Shown piece by piece: positions 11,180-22,894 of a stretch of DNA of 64,000 nucleotides. This DNA comes from Timema cristinae (Eukaryota > Arthropoda > Insecta > Phasmatodea > Timematidae). The number at the start of each line of letters is the position of its first letter. Positions within the stretch are counted from its first letter, which is position 1. The stretch is taken from positions 36,742,884-36,806,883 of the forward strand of contig JBCFYV010000100.1 in NCBI GenBank assembly GCA_039000515.1, written 5' to 3'. The translations under genes were made by a program, and so were the position numbers. Under the pieces are notes generated by a model. That model was not told the DNA's origin, made no database searches, and was given only the letters and a program-made list of their open reading frames with translations.

Positions 11180-11945
11180 TATTATTATTATTATTTGTTT
11201 TTGTGTTCTACAGGTCCATCTCCTCCTTGAGCTCACAGAATTTTCTTCTTTCTTTCAAGTTATCTAATATTTGAATCCTCCTTCTTCCTGAGCTCCTCTT
11301 CCTCTCAACCTTTCCTTCTATGACGTAGTGCAGAAGACAGCTTCTTCTACAGATTTGCCCGATCTAATTTGCTTTGTACATAAGAATCATATTCAAAATG
11401 GATCTCTTCTCACCAACTATTCCTAGTACTTCTTGGTTTGTTATCCTGTCTGTCCACCAGACGTTCTCAAGTCTTCTCCAGCACCACATTTAAAATCTCT
11501 CCAAGTATTTCTTTTTTTATATTCCTCAAAATCCAAGTTCTGCTCCACACAGCGTGATGCTCCAAATGAAGCATTTCATCAGTTTCTTCCTCAGTTCCAA
11601 ACTCAACCTGCTGGTCAGTATTAAGCTCTTCTTGGTGAAAGCTTCCTTGGCCATTTCGATCTTCGACCTAATTTCCTTGGTGCAGTAGGCATCCTTTGCC
11701 AGCTGGCTTCCCAGGAACTCGAACTCCTCCATGGTTTTTAACTTCTGGCTTCCAATTTTAATTCTCAACGGCTCTTTATTTTTTGAAATAACCTCAATTT
11801 TGACTTCTCAATATTATTTCCATGCAATATATTCTCCCTATCTCTTACCAGCTGGTCCGTCATTTCCTGCAAATCTTCTTCATTTTCTGGCAAGCAATGC
11901 TAGATCATCTGAATGTACAGTAGAACTTTTTTACTCAGATTTATA
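11180..11945 (-). pseudogene. LINE reverse transcriptase remnant, C-terminal part
   Basis: Read in reverse, this is the last third of a non-LTR retrotransposon polymerase of the kind often annotated as endonuclease-reverse transcriptase. In order: a degraded YADD catalytic box as HSDDLALLA (11,904-11,915 and following), EEDLQEMTDQL one frame over, FLGSQ, the KEIRSKIEMAKEAF block, LELRKKLMK, WSITLCGAE, then FEMWCWRRLE-like and GRRRIQILDNLKE-like segments down to 11,215. There are several frame changes and stops, so it is dead. The 3' end runs directly into (AAT)n at about 11,180-11,195, the same trinucleotide tail as the SINEs. It is 5'-truncated, with no endonuclease domain. Confidence 0.85.
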
Positions 11946-12950
11946 AGGAATACGTAAAAAAAAAAATCGAAATATCCAAAATTCTAATTAATAATTTTTA
12001 TGTTTATAGGCAGCTGGTGGCACACATTAAATCAATAACCTCAAATATGCTACATATAAACACAAACAGGCTATATAAAAACACATATACACAATATATA
12101 CATAAATGAAAAAAAAAAAACAAGAAAAAATTAAACCCAAAATATAAAAACTTGGAGAAAATTAACATACATGAATTGCAGACTTAAATCAGTCAGGATA
12201 TCACGTGATTACATTGCCACACAGAAGTGATGAAGGCAGAGCCAACACATCCCCTGTTCTAGGAAACCCGCTCGTCTCCAGTGCAGTACTCCGAGCTTTC
12301 TCTTTTACTATGCATAAATAATAACAACTTTGTATGACACTCCTGGCATACAAGTGTGATTTAGAACATATCGTTAAGTTAAGTTTGAAATTAATAGAAA
12401 CTCGGAAAAAACTAACAATAATAGATAGGCTTCGAATTATCCAAATAATTCCTTCTAAAATTCGAATTAAATGTTACTTTTTACCATTGATTTAAATATG
12501 AATTTTATGGAGAATCATGGTGGATTCAAATTATAAAATTTTTCGAATCAACCATTGTCAAATTAGCCAGCTACTACTATATAATATGTATTTGAGATAG
12601 AGAGTCGTTACAATTCCTCCACACGAGCATGTCGTAAAGCATTTGAGGACAGCCCCATTGCGTTTAGATCCAAAACACAAAAAACACTGATACGTAAAAT
12701 AAGCACACATGGACCCACTATATTTATGACGTGAGGCCTTACATTTAAAAAAATGTGATAACACTTCGGGCGTAATCCTTTCCGGCAAAAATAGGGTCGG
12801 TTCATTCCGGTGCATAACAGTTGGGCCACGGACCCCTTGTCCTAAAAGTCCATAGCTTAGTTGAACCACGATCACTGATCAGAAGGGCTATAACATGCAA
12901 TATACCTGTGGGTAGATATGAATTCCCCCCCACCCCGCACCCATCTTTTT
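11946..12950. other. Unassigned stretch
   Basis: AT-rich to 12,180, with poly-A at 12,107-12,121. A GC-richer patch at 12,600-12,870 contains a 105-codon frame on the minus strand with no recognisable motif; I do not call it a gene. Confidence 0.3.
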
Positions 12951-12956
12951 GCCCTA

Positions 12957-13040
12957 TAATAGGTTAGGCTTGTTAATGTTAGGTTGGGCTTGGACTAGGT
13001 TAGATTAGTTTAGTAGGCCAAGTTAGATTATCTAACTAGG
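12957..13040 (+). repeat. Degenerate TTAGG-type tract
   Basis: Irregular GGTTAGG, GTTAGGTTGGG, AGGTTAGATTAG units over about 80 bp. They resemble the arthropod telomeric TTAGG motif but are interstitial and decayed. Confidence 0.5.
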
Positions 13041-13151
13041 GTTAATGCACTTAGCTTAAGACGTTAACAATACTTGTATTGAAAATACTATTTTCTTTCC
13101 ATGGGTAATTCTACCTTTGTGGAATATACATATTTTAAAATACATTTTATT

Positions 13152-13382
13152 GCCGCGTCTTACTACCTATTCGGGCTATACGCATATGTAGTAATTACAC
13201 TAGTGTGTAAAGTATGAGGAAGGTTGAATTTAGATGAATTGTACCTGCACTTGTGTTGAAGGAGAGTCAAACAATTTTGTTAAAAATACCCTCAGTGCAC
13301 CCGATTGGGATCGAAAACTGATCCTACCATCATCGGCAGTCTAGTCTATTGCGAGAGTGGCATCTTTGATCATGAGGCCACA
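13152..13382 (-). mobile_element. SINE-C copy
   Basis: Reverse copy with tail CGCGTCTTACTACC, body, altered B-box region (GGGATCGAAAACTG) and head ending GAGGCCAC. The tip of the right end abuts the next SINE after only 24 bp. Confidence 0.8.
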
Positions 13383-13405
13383 TATAAAAAAATAAATTAA
13401 TTAAT

Positions 13406-13650
13406 ATTAGCACCGCGTCTTACTACCCGTTTGGGTTATACGCTTCAAGTACTAATTACGCTATTGGATTAGGAATTGGGAAGGTTGAATTAGATGAACT
13501 GAACCCGCATTTGCGTGGAGGGAGAGTGGAAAACCATTTAGGAAAAACCACCCCAGTACACCCGACCGAGATTCGAACCTCGATCTCCCCGTCCTCAGCA
13601 GTCGAGCTCTACACGTCTAGCGCGTTAGCAACTACGCCACTGAGGCGGGT
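13406..13650 (-). mobile_element. SINE-A copy
   Basis: Full-length reverse copy, about 95% like the 60.0-kb copy by eye: tail CGCGTCTTACTACCCG, B-box complement GATTCGAACCTCG, head ending ACTACGCCACTGAGG. Flanks are A-rich, so a TSD is uncertain. Confidence 0.9.
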
Positions 13651-13940
13651 AAAAAAATTAAAAATAAATAAATATAAATAGGTGCTAGGAACTTAAATGG
13701 TATCATATTACATGTTCAATGTGTTGTTTCTGATTGATAATTCTAAGTTCAACTAGGTGAGCATAATTAGTACGAACTCGGTCCATAAGCGCTGCATCTC
13801 CATCAATCTTCGCGCAGACCTCAGTGATGGCTGCGTTGGAGTAGATGAGCGCTGTGATTCTCACAGAATACACTTGTTTTTGTGTGTGGCGTGCTTTATT
13901 GACTTTCTCTTACGTGTCTAGACTTTATAGTAACCTGTAT

Positions 13941-14131
13941 GTACTTACTATGCAAATATGCTAAGAATGAGGAAAGTCCAATTTAGAGGACGTGTACACG
14001 CATTTTCGTGGAATTAGGATAGAAAACCATTTAGGAAAAAACACCCTAGTACACTCGATTTAATCTGGATCTCCTCGTCATCAGCAGTCCAGTATATAGT
14101 GAGAATGATGTCTTAGACCATGGGGCCACCT
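13941..14131 (-). mobile_element. SINE-C copy, tail eroded
   Basis: AGAATGAGGAAAG, GCATTTTCGTGGAA, ATCTCCTCGTCATCAGCAG and the head segment ending ATGGGGCCACC. The shared 3' tail is not recognisable. Confidence 0.7.
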
Positions 14132-14155
14132 AAGTGGGATAGATGAATTTTAATT

Positions 14156-14296
14156 TCGCTAATGGGGTAAGGTTAATAAGGAAATGTACCCGCGTTTATG
14201 TGGCGGGAGAGTGGGAAACCTTTTATATAAAAAAAAAACCCTGGAGAAAACCGTACCGGTATTTGAACCCAGACCTCCCCCTCACCGGCAAACCAT
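14156..14296 (-). mobile_element. SINE-C, partial
   Basis: Body and B-box part only: GGAAATGTACCCGCG, GAGAGTGGGAAACC, TTTGAACCCAGACCTCCCC. It is truncated within the head. Confidence 0.7.
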
Positions 14297-14697
14297 AATA
14301 AATGAACTTTGTTTTATATCACGTACCCACCGGAGTTGGGGAAATGTTGTCTAAAACTTCACTGTTAATCGCTTAATAAACGCTACTAATATAATGTGTC
14401 ACGTTTTTGGACTTAACACTTTAATTTGTTGTTAAATGTTAAAACCTTTTTTTAATAAAGAACATCCTTAACTCAATTACCTTACTCAACGCTCTTAAGC
14501 CCTTTCTAGAACTTTGCATGTCAAACATCCTCCAAACAAGACTCGTTAATGGAAAGTTACCTTGAGCCATTAGTCCTTTGCATGCAGCGTTCCTAACTTA
14601 TTTCAACTCTATCATTTTCTTTTCTTTTTCTTTACCAGTAGGCCTTACCATTACTTTGTAAGAAATTATTTTTACGTATGATTTAAAGTTTTTACCA
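14297..14697. other. Unassigned stretch
   Basis: No coding or repeat signal recognised. Confidence 0.25.
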
Positions 14698-14895
14698 ACG
14701 GACCCATTGGGCACGTGGTCTAAATTTTAATCCCACTTAATAAGGTTTTACGGTGCTGGGGATGTCAGGGCTCGAATACCGGCCGAGTTTACTGAGATTT
14801 ATTTTTCTAAACGGGTTTCTTACTTTCTGTTCATGAAAATGCTTGTACGTTTTCTCTAAATACTACCTTCTTCATTCCTACATTAATATATGTGT
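14698..14895 (+). mobile_element. SINE-C remnant
   Basis: Old forward copy: GGGCACGTGGTCTAAA (A-box area), GGGCTCGAATACCGGCC (B box), TACTGAGATTTATTTTTC and the CATTCCTACATTA segment. The tail is lost. Confidence 0.55.
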
Positions 14896-16154
14896 TAAAA
14901 TTCGCAATACCCTTAAAATAGCAATGCTCATCTTTTAATACTAAATTACATATTTAAAACAAAATTCTTGCATTTTAGCTATTTAAAAATATGATAATTA
15001 GGAATAGGCAGTTTTTATTTACTATAGGAACTTCGTACATATAGGTATGCATATGGGATATATCAAGTGGGTCTATAAACATCATAATGTCTAAAGAAAG
15101 TGTATAAGTTTTAATTTAATACTATGATACGATCTTTAAACTTTAGACTACAGAATGTATGTTTACGCGTTAAACTCAGAATTTAGTCTCATAGAAAGTT
15201 AATAATGAACCTGTTTTTGGTCAATTTTGGTAAGCTCACTATGAATATCTAATTTTTTAAGTTAAATTTAGCTCTTGATTAAAATAAACATTATTTTAGC
15301 TAGGCTTTATTTTATTTTGTTTGAGGAACACAAATAAGGTTATTTATATTTGAAGGAGTAGGCCATATAAGACGTGGATAAATGTTGTAGATGAATATGT
15401 GAAAAAAAAGAAACATTACATTCGAGTTCTAATAATAGAAAGCGCATGTATGACTCGGTGTATGTATGTTGTTGAAGCGAAGGGAGTATGCAAGGATAGG
15501 GAAGGGTGGATAAAGTTTAGTGAGGATGGATTAAGTACGAAGGTTTCTGCCTACCTCGTAAGGGAATAGCGTAATCAGGGATGTATGTTATGCATGCTAT
15601 GATGTATGTTGTATGTAAACGTTCGCTCTTTACTCTCTATACCCCTTTTCACTATAGCATGTATACGGCCTTGGGTCACCTTTACTTCGGGGGGGATGTT
15701 CCGTACCATGCACACCTAATGAAATGTGCAGCGAACGCCAATGTTTATGTATATCATATTATATCTCAACACATATTATAGACTACTCCTAATATATTCA
15801 CTAATTTACACAACCAGAAAGCCTTCAAGTTAAAGTGAGTTTGTATTCATCTTTTATGAGAAGCATAAAAAAGGGGGGGCTGGGAGAATGAACACATGCC
15901 CTATTAATATTTTTTGTGACATGTGAAAAACCCTTTCCTTGTAAACACATTGCACCCCCACTGTTGCCTGTACGAAATAGAAGACCCAGTACAAACATAA
16001 TATTGTCAAAGTACTGCCAGAGGAATATTGTGCTAAAAATAAAAATAAAAATAAAAAATAAATCACTTGATGAAGAGTAGATACGTTCTTTTTTTTTCTG
16101 ATAAAATCTCGACGCCAACACACTCGGAGTATTCTTTAAAGTCTATAAACATAA
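14896..16154. other. Unassigned stretch with (AAAAT)n
   Basis: No gene or SINE recognised. A pentanucleotide run AAAATAAAAATAAAAATA lies near 16,035-16,060. Overlapping minus-strand frames at 15,825-16,123 are low-complexity. Confidence 0.3.
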
Positions 16155-16290
16155 AGGCCTCGACCTTGGTCAAGATCTCTGAAGAATGGTTATATTTAGG
16201 GTGATTCTAAATCAGTGCTGAGAGGTTTGGATTCCAATCTCGGTCAGAAACATTTTCATACTCTTTGAGTACTACGCTGACAATCCCATT
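16155..16290 (+). mobile_element. Possible tRNA-like SINE remnant
   Basis: GGTTTGGATTCCAATCTCGGTC resembles a B box with flanking T-arm, and the upstream GATTCTAAATCAGTGC could be the head. Too eroded for a family call. Confidence 0.3.
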
Positions 16291-16329
16291 TGCGTTGACG
16301 GCTTATGCTTTATAACATTATCTTTATAG

Positions 16330-16619
16330 AATATATATATATATATAGAGAGAGAGACTAATATAATATAATAATATATTATTATATATATATATTAGAA
16401 TAATATAGAGTATAGGAGTGAGAGTATATATGTTCATATATATACTTTTCATTACATAAATATATATATAGTGAGTGAAGTATATATAGCAAGAGAAAGT
16501 GTATACATACAAATATATATATAATTATAAATAGTGATAGACTATATTTATATACATTATATATCTACTCTCTTACGCTTTCTCTCTCTTTTTTCTCTTC
16601 TCTCTCTCTCTCTCTCTCT

Positions 16620-16650
<31 letters not shown>

Positions 16651-16652
16651 CT
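16330..16652. repeat. (TA)n / (CT)n compound microsatellite
   Basis: TA-rich runs at 16,330-16,560, a CT run at about 16,596-16,619 and (AT)n at 16,623-16,651. Short frames here are simple-sequence artefacts. Confidence 0.9.
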
Positions 16653-17034
16653 AAAGTTTGGTCTGGGCTCTGGTACGAAGTCATTTACATATACCCACCA
16701 GGTGAATGTTGGTACTTTTTCTCTTAGTTACCCTAATCATATTTTTATTATTATTATTATTGAAACCACACCAACCCGAAACCATCTATTAGCATCGTAA
16801 AAACAAATGTAAATTTACCTCACAAATTAAAAAGACAGGAAAACAAAAAGTTAAAACAAATAGAAAGGAAATGTTTGCGTGAGGTTATCGAAGAAACGAT
16901 AAATTAACAATTAAAAATCAAAGCTAAATAATTAAATCCAAAACCCCACTTGAAATTAGTTATCTTCTTTGTCAATTTCCTCTAATGTGGGACACTTAAA
17001 CTTTCCCCTTTCCCTTTTATCACACCAGCCCATT

Positions 17035-17189
17035 TTAGAGGTAATCTACCCGTATTTGCGTGGAAGGAGAGTGAGAAACCATCTAGGAAAACCACCCTTA
17101 GTAAGTAAAACCGACCGGGATGGGAACCCCGATCATCAGAAGGCCAGTCTAACATGAGAGTGACGCCTTAGACCATTCGGGCACTGAAG
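17035..17189 (-). mobile_element. SINE-C, tail missing
   Basis: TAGAGGTAATCTACCCG, GCGTGGAAGGAGAGTG, GACCGGGATGGGAACCCCGA and head AGTGACGCCTTAGACCA are in SINE-C order. The tail is absent or replaced. Confidence 0.7.
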
Positions 17190-17589
17190 TAGGTGAGGTC
17201 ATATATATCCTCAAAAGGAAATTTAATGATGATTTTTTTGTTTTTATCCTGATAAACATTGATACCCTTTCCCTGAAAAAATGTTTAACGAGTACATTGG
17301 CATTTTACGAGATTTTTTTTAAAATAAAGAGAACAAGTCTTATTCAAATTTTGTAATGCTTATGAAAAAAAAAATCAATTTATATTTCTATGTGTAAAAA
17401 ATTAAACTAATTTTAAGAAAAACCTCCATGGTGTGAGCTTGCAAGCCAGCTATACAGACCGATCGGTCGTGGCTGTAAGCGATGACAGTGCCGACTTTAT
17501 ATATAGAGGGTGTCATGTGGTCAGCACAACAAGCCCTCCGTCCGTTAATCTCAGTTTTCTAAACCGGAGCTTATTCTTTATTCGAGTAG
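17190..17589. other. Unassigned stretch
   Basis: AT-rich to 17,420, then a GC-richer patch at 17,425-17,545 with no recognisable motif. Confidence 0.25.
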
Positions 17590-17735
17590 TTTTTCATTTA
17601 TCCTCAAGAGACTGAGTTTGACAGCGTTTCAAAACCCACCGCTTCACAGATATATTTTGGAAGCGCCAGGGATCAAACCCTGGACCTCTGGATCTATAGC
17701 TAGGAACTTTGACCATTAGACCACATAGGCAGTCA
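17590..17735 (-). mobile_element. tRNA-like SINE of another family
   Basis: In reverse: A-box-like TGTGGTCTAATGG, then a T-arm CCAGGGTTTGATCCCTGG with perfectly paired stem (B box GGTTTGATCCC), then a body beginning GCGCTTCCAAAATATATCTG. Neither the body nor the tail matches SINE-A to SINE-D. The acceptor arm does not close, so it is not a functional tRNA gene. Confidence 0.5.
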
Positions 17736-18517
17736 AAATAAGAATATTTAACTAAGTAAAAATTACAACTTTGATACGGGGATTGAAACCATGACCTTTG
17801 GCTTTGCGTGCCAACACTCATTTGTCACTTAATTAAATTTAATTAGGCAATTAGGACTGACCCTATGGCAATCGAAACGTAGCCGTTTATAATACACATT
17901 AATTAAATTAGATCCATCTCTTGGAGATATATTTTATTCATTCTAGCCCAAATTTGTTTTTATAAAAATTTAAAAAAAATACTGATACAGTATTAACTTA
18001 CGTGCGCTTTCAATCCAACTTAAGGCTCCTCCCAACAATTTTGATTTAATTTTAATGTTAAATATCATTTTAGGTTTTGTAGGGAAATTGCTATGCTTTT
18101 TTGAAACTTATAATTATATAATAAATAATGTTGGAAACATTCACCGATATTTCCATGGTCACATCAAACAATTTAGCATTTTTATTTAAGTTTTTCTATC
18201 AATTTCCTTCAAATTCAATAAACTCGTGAAAATCTTTCATGTAGCAATGCAATTATTTTTTGAGGGTACCTAACACATTTTTATAAAAGAATTATGAACT
18301 TTTATTTTCAGAACCACATTATTTTTCCCACAGAAAATAAAATGTTTAAAATAATTAAAACGGTGTAAGAGTAGCCTTAATAGAAGGTTATTTTTAAAAT
18401 ATTATTTAGTTATATTTTCAGTCAAACGAGTTTTACTTAATTTTTGGTTTAACCACAACTAACTTAGTTAAACGATAAGAGGATGGTACACTTAAGTTAG
18501 TGCTAAAAAACTGCAAT
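17736..18517. other. AT-rich stretch
   Basis: A second B-box-like match, in reverse GGTTTCAATCCCC, lies at about 17,780-17,792. The rest has no recognised feature. Confidence 0.3.
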
Positions 18518-18666
18518 GCTACTATGTCTTTCTACCTGTTAAGGCTGTACGCATGACTCATTTAGGAAAAAACAGACTCAGTACACATGACTAGGATTTG
18601 AACCCCAATCTCCCTATAAACGGCAGTTTAGTCTATTGAGGCAGTGATACCATGTGACCACCGAAC
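18518..18666 (-). mobile_element. SINE-C with internal deletion
   Basis: The tail (CTTTCTACCTGTTAAGG, TACGCATG) is joined directly to CTCATTTAGGAAAAAAC, skipping about 90 bp of body. The B-box complement and head follow. Confidence 0.65.
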
Positions 18667-18822
18667 CAAGTAACTTATCTATTGAAAGCTCTACAAAAAA
18701 AAAAACTAAATCTTATAAACCCCGGTGATAGTAATATCGGGGTTATAATACCGTAAATGTGTACTGAGGGAGTTTATGGTTTAAAAAAATATATTTATAC
18801 TCTATATCTACACAAGTACGGT

Positions 18823-18823
<1 letters not shown>

Positions 18824-18856
<33 letters not shown>

Positions 18857-19130
18857 GCACCGCGTCTTACTACCCGTTCGGGTTATACGCACTTACGCTA
18901 ATGGTAGGGTGATTGCGAGATGAAATGGAGGATCTACAGTTTAACGTGGAATCCGAACCACGGTGGAGGCCTGGTATTCTACACATTTACAAGTTGTGAT
19001 TAATGCACGTCTTGTCAGAGGTGAATAAAAGGTTTGGTAATCAGATAAATCTGTGCCGGGACCGAGGATTGAACCCCGGGCCCCCACACAGAAGTCCGAC
19101 ACCTTAACCCAAGACCACCAGATCACCCAA
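18824..19130 (-). mobile_element. SINE-B copy, long subfamily
   Basis: (ATT)n tail at 18,826-18,855, shared tail, body with the GTTGTGATTAATGCACG block, B-box complement GGATTGAACCCC and head ending CACCAGATCACCC. TSD TACGGTA at 18,817-18,823 and 19,131-19,137. Confidence 0.9.
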
Positions 19131-19236
19131 TACGGTAGTAATTTCTCTTAAATTTTTACCTTTCTCATCCCCAACACATTAGAATACATACGTCTACAAC
19201 CAGGACAGGTCTTGTGACGTGGTGAAAAGTAGCGGT

Positions 19237-19440
19237 TTGAAGTATACGTCTATGTACTAATTATTACGCTAATATTTTTAATGGATGATGAAGGTTGATA
19301 TTAGAGGAGGTTTGCCGGTATTTGCATGAAGTGAGAGTGGAAAACCATGTAGGAAAAAACATCCTCAGTACACCTCGATCGGGGGTTCGGACCCGTATTT
19401 GGCAGTGCAGTCTATTGGGAATTTATTCGGTCACCGAAAC
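19237..19440 (-). mobile_element. SINE-C copy
   Basis: ATACGTCTATGTACTAATT, GAGAGTGGAAAACCATG, GATCGGGGGTTCGGACC and head TTCGGTCACCGAAACGGG. The 3' tail sequence is replaced. Confidence 0.7.
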
Positions 19441-20114
19441 GGGTTAAAATAATTATTTTAAAAATATTGTTTCAATGAGGTATCGGTTATAAAACTCTGT
19501 TAGATCCAAAGGGGGTGGCTGGGGGCCGTGGTGGGGTATTATTCATTACGCGAAACTACACAAATAAATGAACAGCTCACTGGTTTTTGTCATTCAGCGT
19601 ACTTTCCTCTGGCCTATGAGTAATTAAACTGTGACAAGTACCATGAAGGGCCAGCCCACATACTGTGGGATTGATTGGTGCTTGACGTATTGGTGAAGGG
19701 GGTTAGGGGGAGTGTTGAAGGGTCAGAGGACAATAGCTTTGTACTATCCAATATTGGAGTGAAACAAGCCGGTTGACAACATCGATACTGCTCGACCATG
19801 CGAGTATCACAACACTGAGTTTGGGACAAATTAATGTGTGTTTAAAAAAAAATAAAAAAAATAAAAAAAATTCAAGAGCCCCTTATAAACACTGAGCTAT
19901 ACAATGACATGACTTACAAAAATAATATAACCTAGGAAAGCATAACTAAAAGGAAATACTCCCCGTTGTGGACATACATTGAAATACTAGATAATTGAGG
20001 CGAATATCCATTTCAGTTTCTGTTCTAGACTTAAGTTAGTTTGTAAGTACTGATTACTGAGTTAAAAAGAGCTCGTTGAGTACCTTAACATCATTTAGAC
20101 AAAGCTCTGTGTGT
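19441..20114. other. Unassigned stretch
   Basis: A minus-strand frame of 71 codons at 19,614-19,829 has no recognisable domain. Poly-A-rich (AAATAAAA)n at 19,842-19,870. Confidence 0.25.
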
Positions 20115-20175
20115 GTGTTTATATATATATAATATATATATATAATTATATATTTATATAATATATATATTTTTT
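20115..20175. repeat. (TA)n microsatellite
   Basis: TATATATAATATA-type run. Confidence 0.85.
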
Positions 20176-20334
20176 TCGTTCTTATGGAGCTATTCGAATC
20201 GTTCAAACGGGCTTCAAATAACATTTCGATACTTTCCGTTTCGCCAAAATGACCGAAATTAGATGTGTTTTTTTTTCAATAGCGGTTGGCTCAAACTGCT
20301 TTGTGTCTAAAGTGCGTACCTATATATTTTTCTT

Positions 20335-20560
20335 TCATGTGACGCGCTGGGAATGTTTGATGTCTCCCTGTTTAACAGATGTGTTAGTCGTGTAACAGAA
20401 GAGACAGGGTCGGTTTGACAGTGACAGGGCGTGGTTTACGTGGTAACGCACAGCTTTTTACCGACACGTCAACCGAAGGCCACGCACGGACTTGGAGAAG
20501 CTATCCGTCCGTAGGGGGACGATAAAAAGAGCGTCATTGTTGACATAATATACTTTCGGC
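20335..20560. other. GC-richer island
   Basis: About 220 bp with balanced composition, including GGGCGTGGTTTACGTGG and CGACACGTCAACCGAAGG. No frame or known repeat. Candidate regulatory island or fragment of an unrecognised element. Confidence 0.25.
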
Positions 20561-20705
20561 CCGAAATAAATTGAACTGAAAAGAATACATTGTTCTCTGG
20601 GGTAGGCTGACCGGTGCACAGTAATTGCGGAGCAAATAATTCGAGGTTGGTAATAGCTTTACACGAACTGCGGGGTAAAAATTAAATTTATAATGACGTG
20701 TTGAA

Positions 20706-20795
20706 AATGGAGGTTAGGCTAGGCAAGGTTTTGTTAGGTTAGCTTAGGTTAGGCTAGGTTAGGTTATGCTATGTTATGTTAGGTTAGGGGTTGGG
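20706..20795 (+). repeat. Degenerate TTAGG-type tract
   Basis: GGTTAGGCTAGG, TTAGGTTAGCTTAGG, GTTAGGTTATGC units with interruptions; the clearest TTAGG-like array here. The GTT-to-GGG transition near 20,780-20,800 ends it. Confidence 0.6.
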
Positions 20796-20895
20796 AGTTG
20801 GATGTGGTTACAGGTTATTCTTAAACTCATGTTCACTGGTTGACAGGTATACTTTATTCTGCAATTCGAGTGCGCCCAGGCTGACAATGGGCTAG

Positions 20896-21045
20896 GATTG
20901 GGGAGGGGGAATAAAGAGTAAATGTGCCGCATTAGTGTGGTGTGGGGAATTAAATTCATGGGGAAATCCACACACAGACTTGAACCTTGACCTCTCCGTC
21001 ATCAGTGATTCAATTTATCGCGGAATGGTTGCGATAGAATGAGTG
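20896..21045 (-). mobile_element. SINE-C remnant
   Basis: GTAAATGTGCCGCATTAGTG, GACTTGAACCTTGACCTCTCC (B-box complement) and CGTCATCAGTGATTCA in order. Body and head only. Confidence 0.6.
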
Positions 21046-21100
21046 ACAAGCGTAGGTGGACTGGGTACTATTTTTGATGACCCTAGTCTACCACTCACAT

Positions 21101-22384
21101 TTCCCTTCTCAAGATTGATTGGGCACTGCTACCTTGCACCATGAATTCCTTTCTCAAGATTGATTGGGCACTACTACCTTTCACCATGAATTCCTTTCTC
21201 AAGATTGATTGGGCACTGCTACCTTGCACCATGAATTCCCTCCAAGATTGATTGGGCACTGCTACCTTGCACCATGAATTCCTCCCAAGATTGATTAGGC
21301 ACTGCTACCTTGCAACATGAATTTCCTCCCAAGATTGATTGGGCACTGCTACCTTGCACCATGAATTTCCTCCCAAGATTGATTGGGCACTGCTACCTTG
21401 CACCATGAATTTCCTCCAAGATTGATTGGGCACTGCTACCTTGCACCATGAATTCCCTTCTCAAGATTGATTGGGCACTGCTACCTTGCACCATGAATTC
21501 CTTTCTCAAGATTGATTGGGCACTCTACCTTTCACCATGAATTCCTTTCTCAAGATTGATTGGGCACTGCTACCTTGCACCATGAATTCCCTTCTCAAGA
21601 TTGATTGGGCACTGCTACCCTACACCATGAATTCCTTTCTCAAGATTGATTGGGCACTGCTACCTTGCACCATGAATTCCCTCCCAAGATTGATTGGGCA
21701 CTGCTACCTTGCACCATGAATTCCCTTCTCAAGATTGATTGGGCACTGCTACCTTGCACCATGAATTCCCTCCCAAGATTGATTGGGCACTGTTACCTTT
21801 CACCATGAATTCCTTTCTCAAGATTGATTGGGCACTACTACCTTTCACCATGAATTCCTTTCTCAAGATTGATTGGGCACTGCTACCTTGCACCATGAAT
21901 TCCCTTCTCAAGATTGATTGGGCACTGCTACCTTGCACCATAAATTCCTTTCTCAAGATTGATTGGGCACTGCTACCTTGCACCATGAATTCCCTCCCAA
22001 GATTGATTGGGCACTGCTACCTTGCACCATGAATTCCTTTTCTCAAGATTGATTGGGCACTCCTACCTTTCACCATGAATTCCTTTTCTCAAGATTTATT
22101 GGGCACTCCTACCTTGCACCATGAATTCCTTTTCTCAAGATTGATTGGGCACTCCTACCTTGCACCATGAATTCCTTTCTCAAGATTGATTGGGCACTGC
22201 TACCTTGAACCATGAATTCCTTTCTCAAGATTGATTGGGCACTGCTACCTTGCACCATGAATTCCCTCCCAAGATTGATTGGGCACTGCTACCTTTCACC
22301 ATGAATTCCTTTCTCAAGATTGATTGGGCACTCCTACCTTTCACCATGAATTCCTTTCTCAAGATTGATTGGGCACTGCTACCA
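21101..22384 (+). repeat. 45-bp minisatellite, 29 copies
   Basis: Head-to-tail units of AAGATTGATTGGGCACTGCT, then ACCTTGCACCATGAATTC and CCTTCTC. Most are 44-46 bp, with shorter variants (CCTCC in place of CCTTCTC). I count 29 GGGCACT or GGCACT cores. Because the commonest unit is 15 codons long, open frames of repeated 15-residue blocks arise on both strands; they are by-products. The array starts and stops abruptly in unique sequence. Confidence 0.97.
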
Positions 22385-22894
22385 TGCAGTACGATTTAAC
22401 CTCCTGAGGTATATTGGGCAATCTAGTATGAAATAATCTTTGTCCCCTCTCACTATTAATTCATTTTACTGCGAACATAAATGTATAGTTCAGCTGGATG
22501 GCTTATTCTGAACTGGCTGGCGATTCATTGTATTCATTTCCAATTAATATTATACTATGAATTTCCCAATACACCCGTTTAAAATGCCTTCTTGTCGAGT
22601 CTACGATGCCTGATCCAACAATCTCTCACATATACAATGCACAATCCCCGCCACCCACCAATGTCGTGGATCATACACAATGCAATCTATGTTTAAATAA
22701 TATTTATTTTAATGAAGTATTGTGTATCATAATTGTTTTCTTCGTTTAGCCGGGACATGGACTGAATGAAGTGATTAATCACTGAAGTTGATGTGAGATA
22801 GTGTACCGGTTCTGTTATAGTAAATGAACGTATGTCAATATTTATATTATGATTTCTTTATGAAGAATAATAGAAGTTAGTTACTAAAACAATT
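22385..22894. other. Unassigned stretch
   Basis: Nothing recognised between the minisatellite and R2. Confidence 0.25.

Noticed and set aside
12558..12875. 105-codon minus-strand frame with several Cys
   Set aside because: No recognisable domain or Cys spacing, an overlapping competing frame, no splice or promoter context. Left as unassigned.
21516..22032. Open frames with repeated 15-residue blocks on both strands
   Set aside because: They follow from the 45-bp minisatellite unit length; no signal peptide, start context or non-repeat extension supports a gene.
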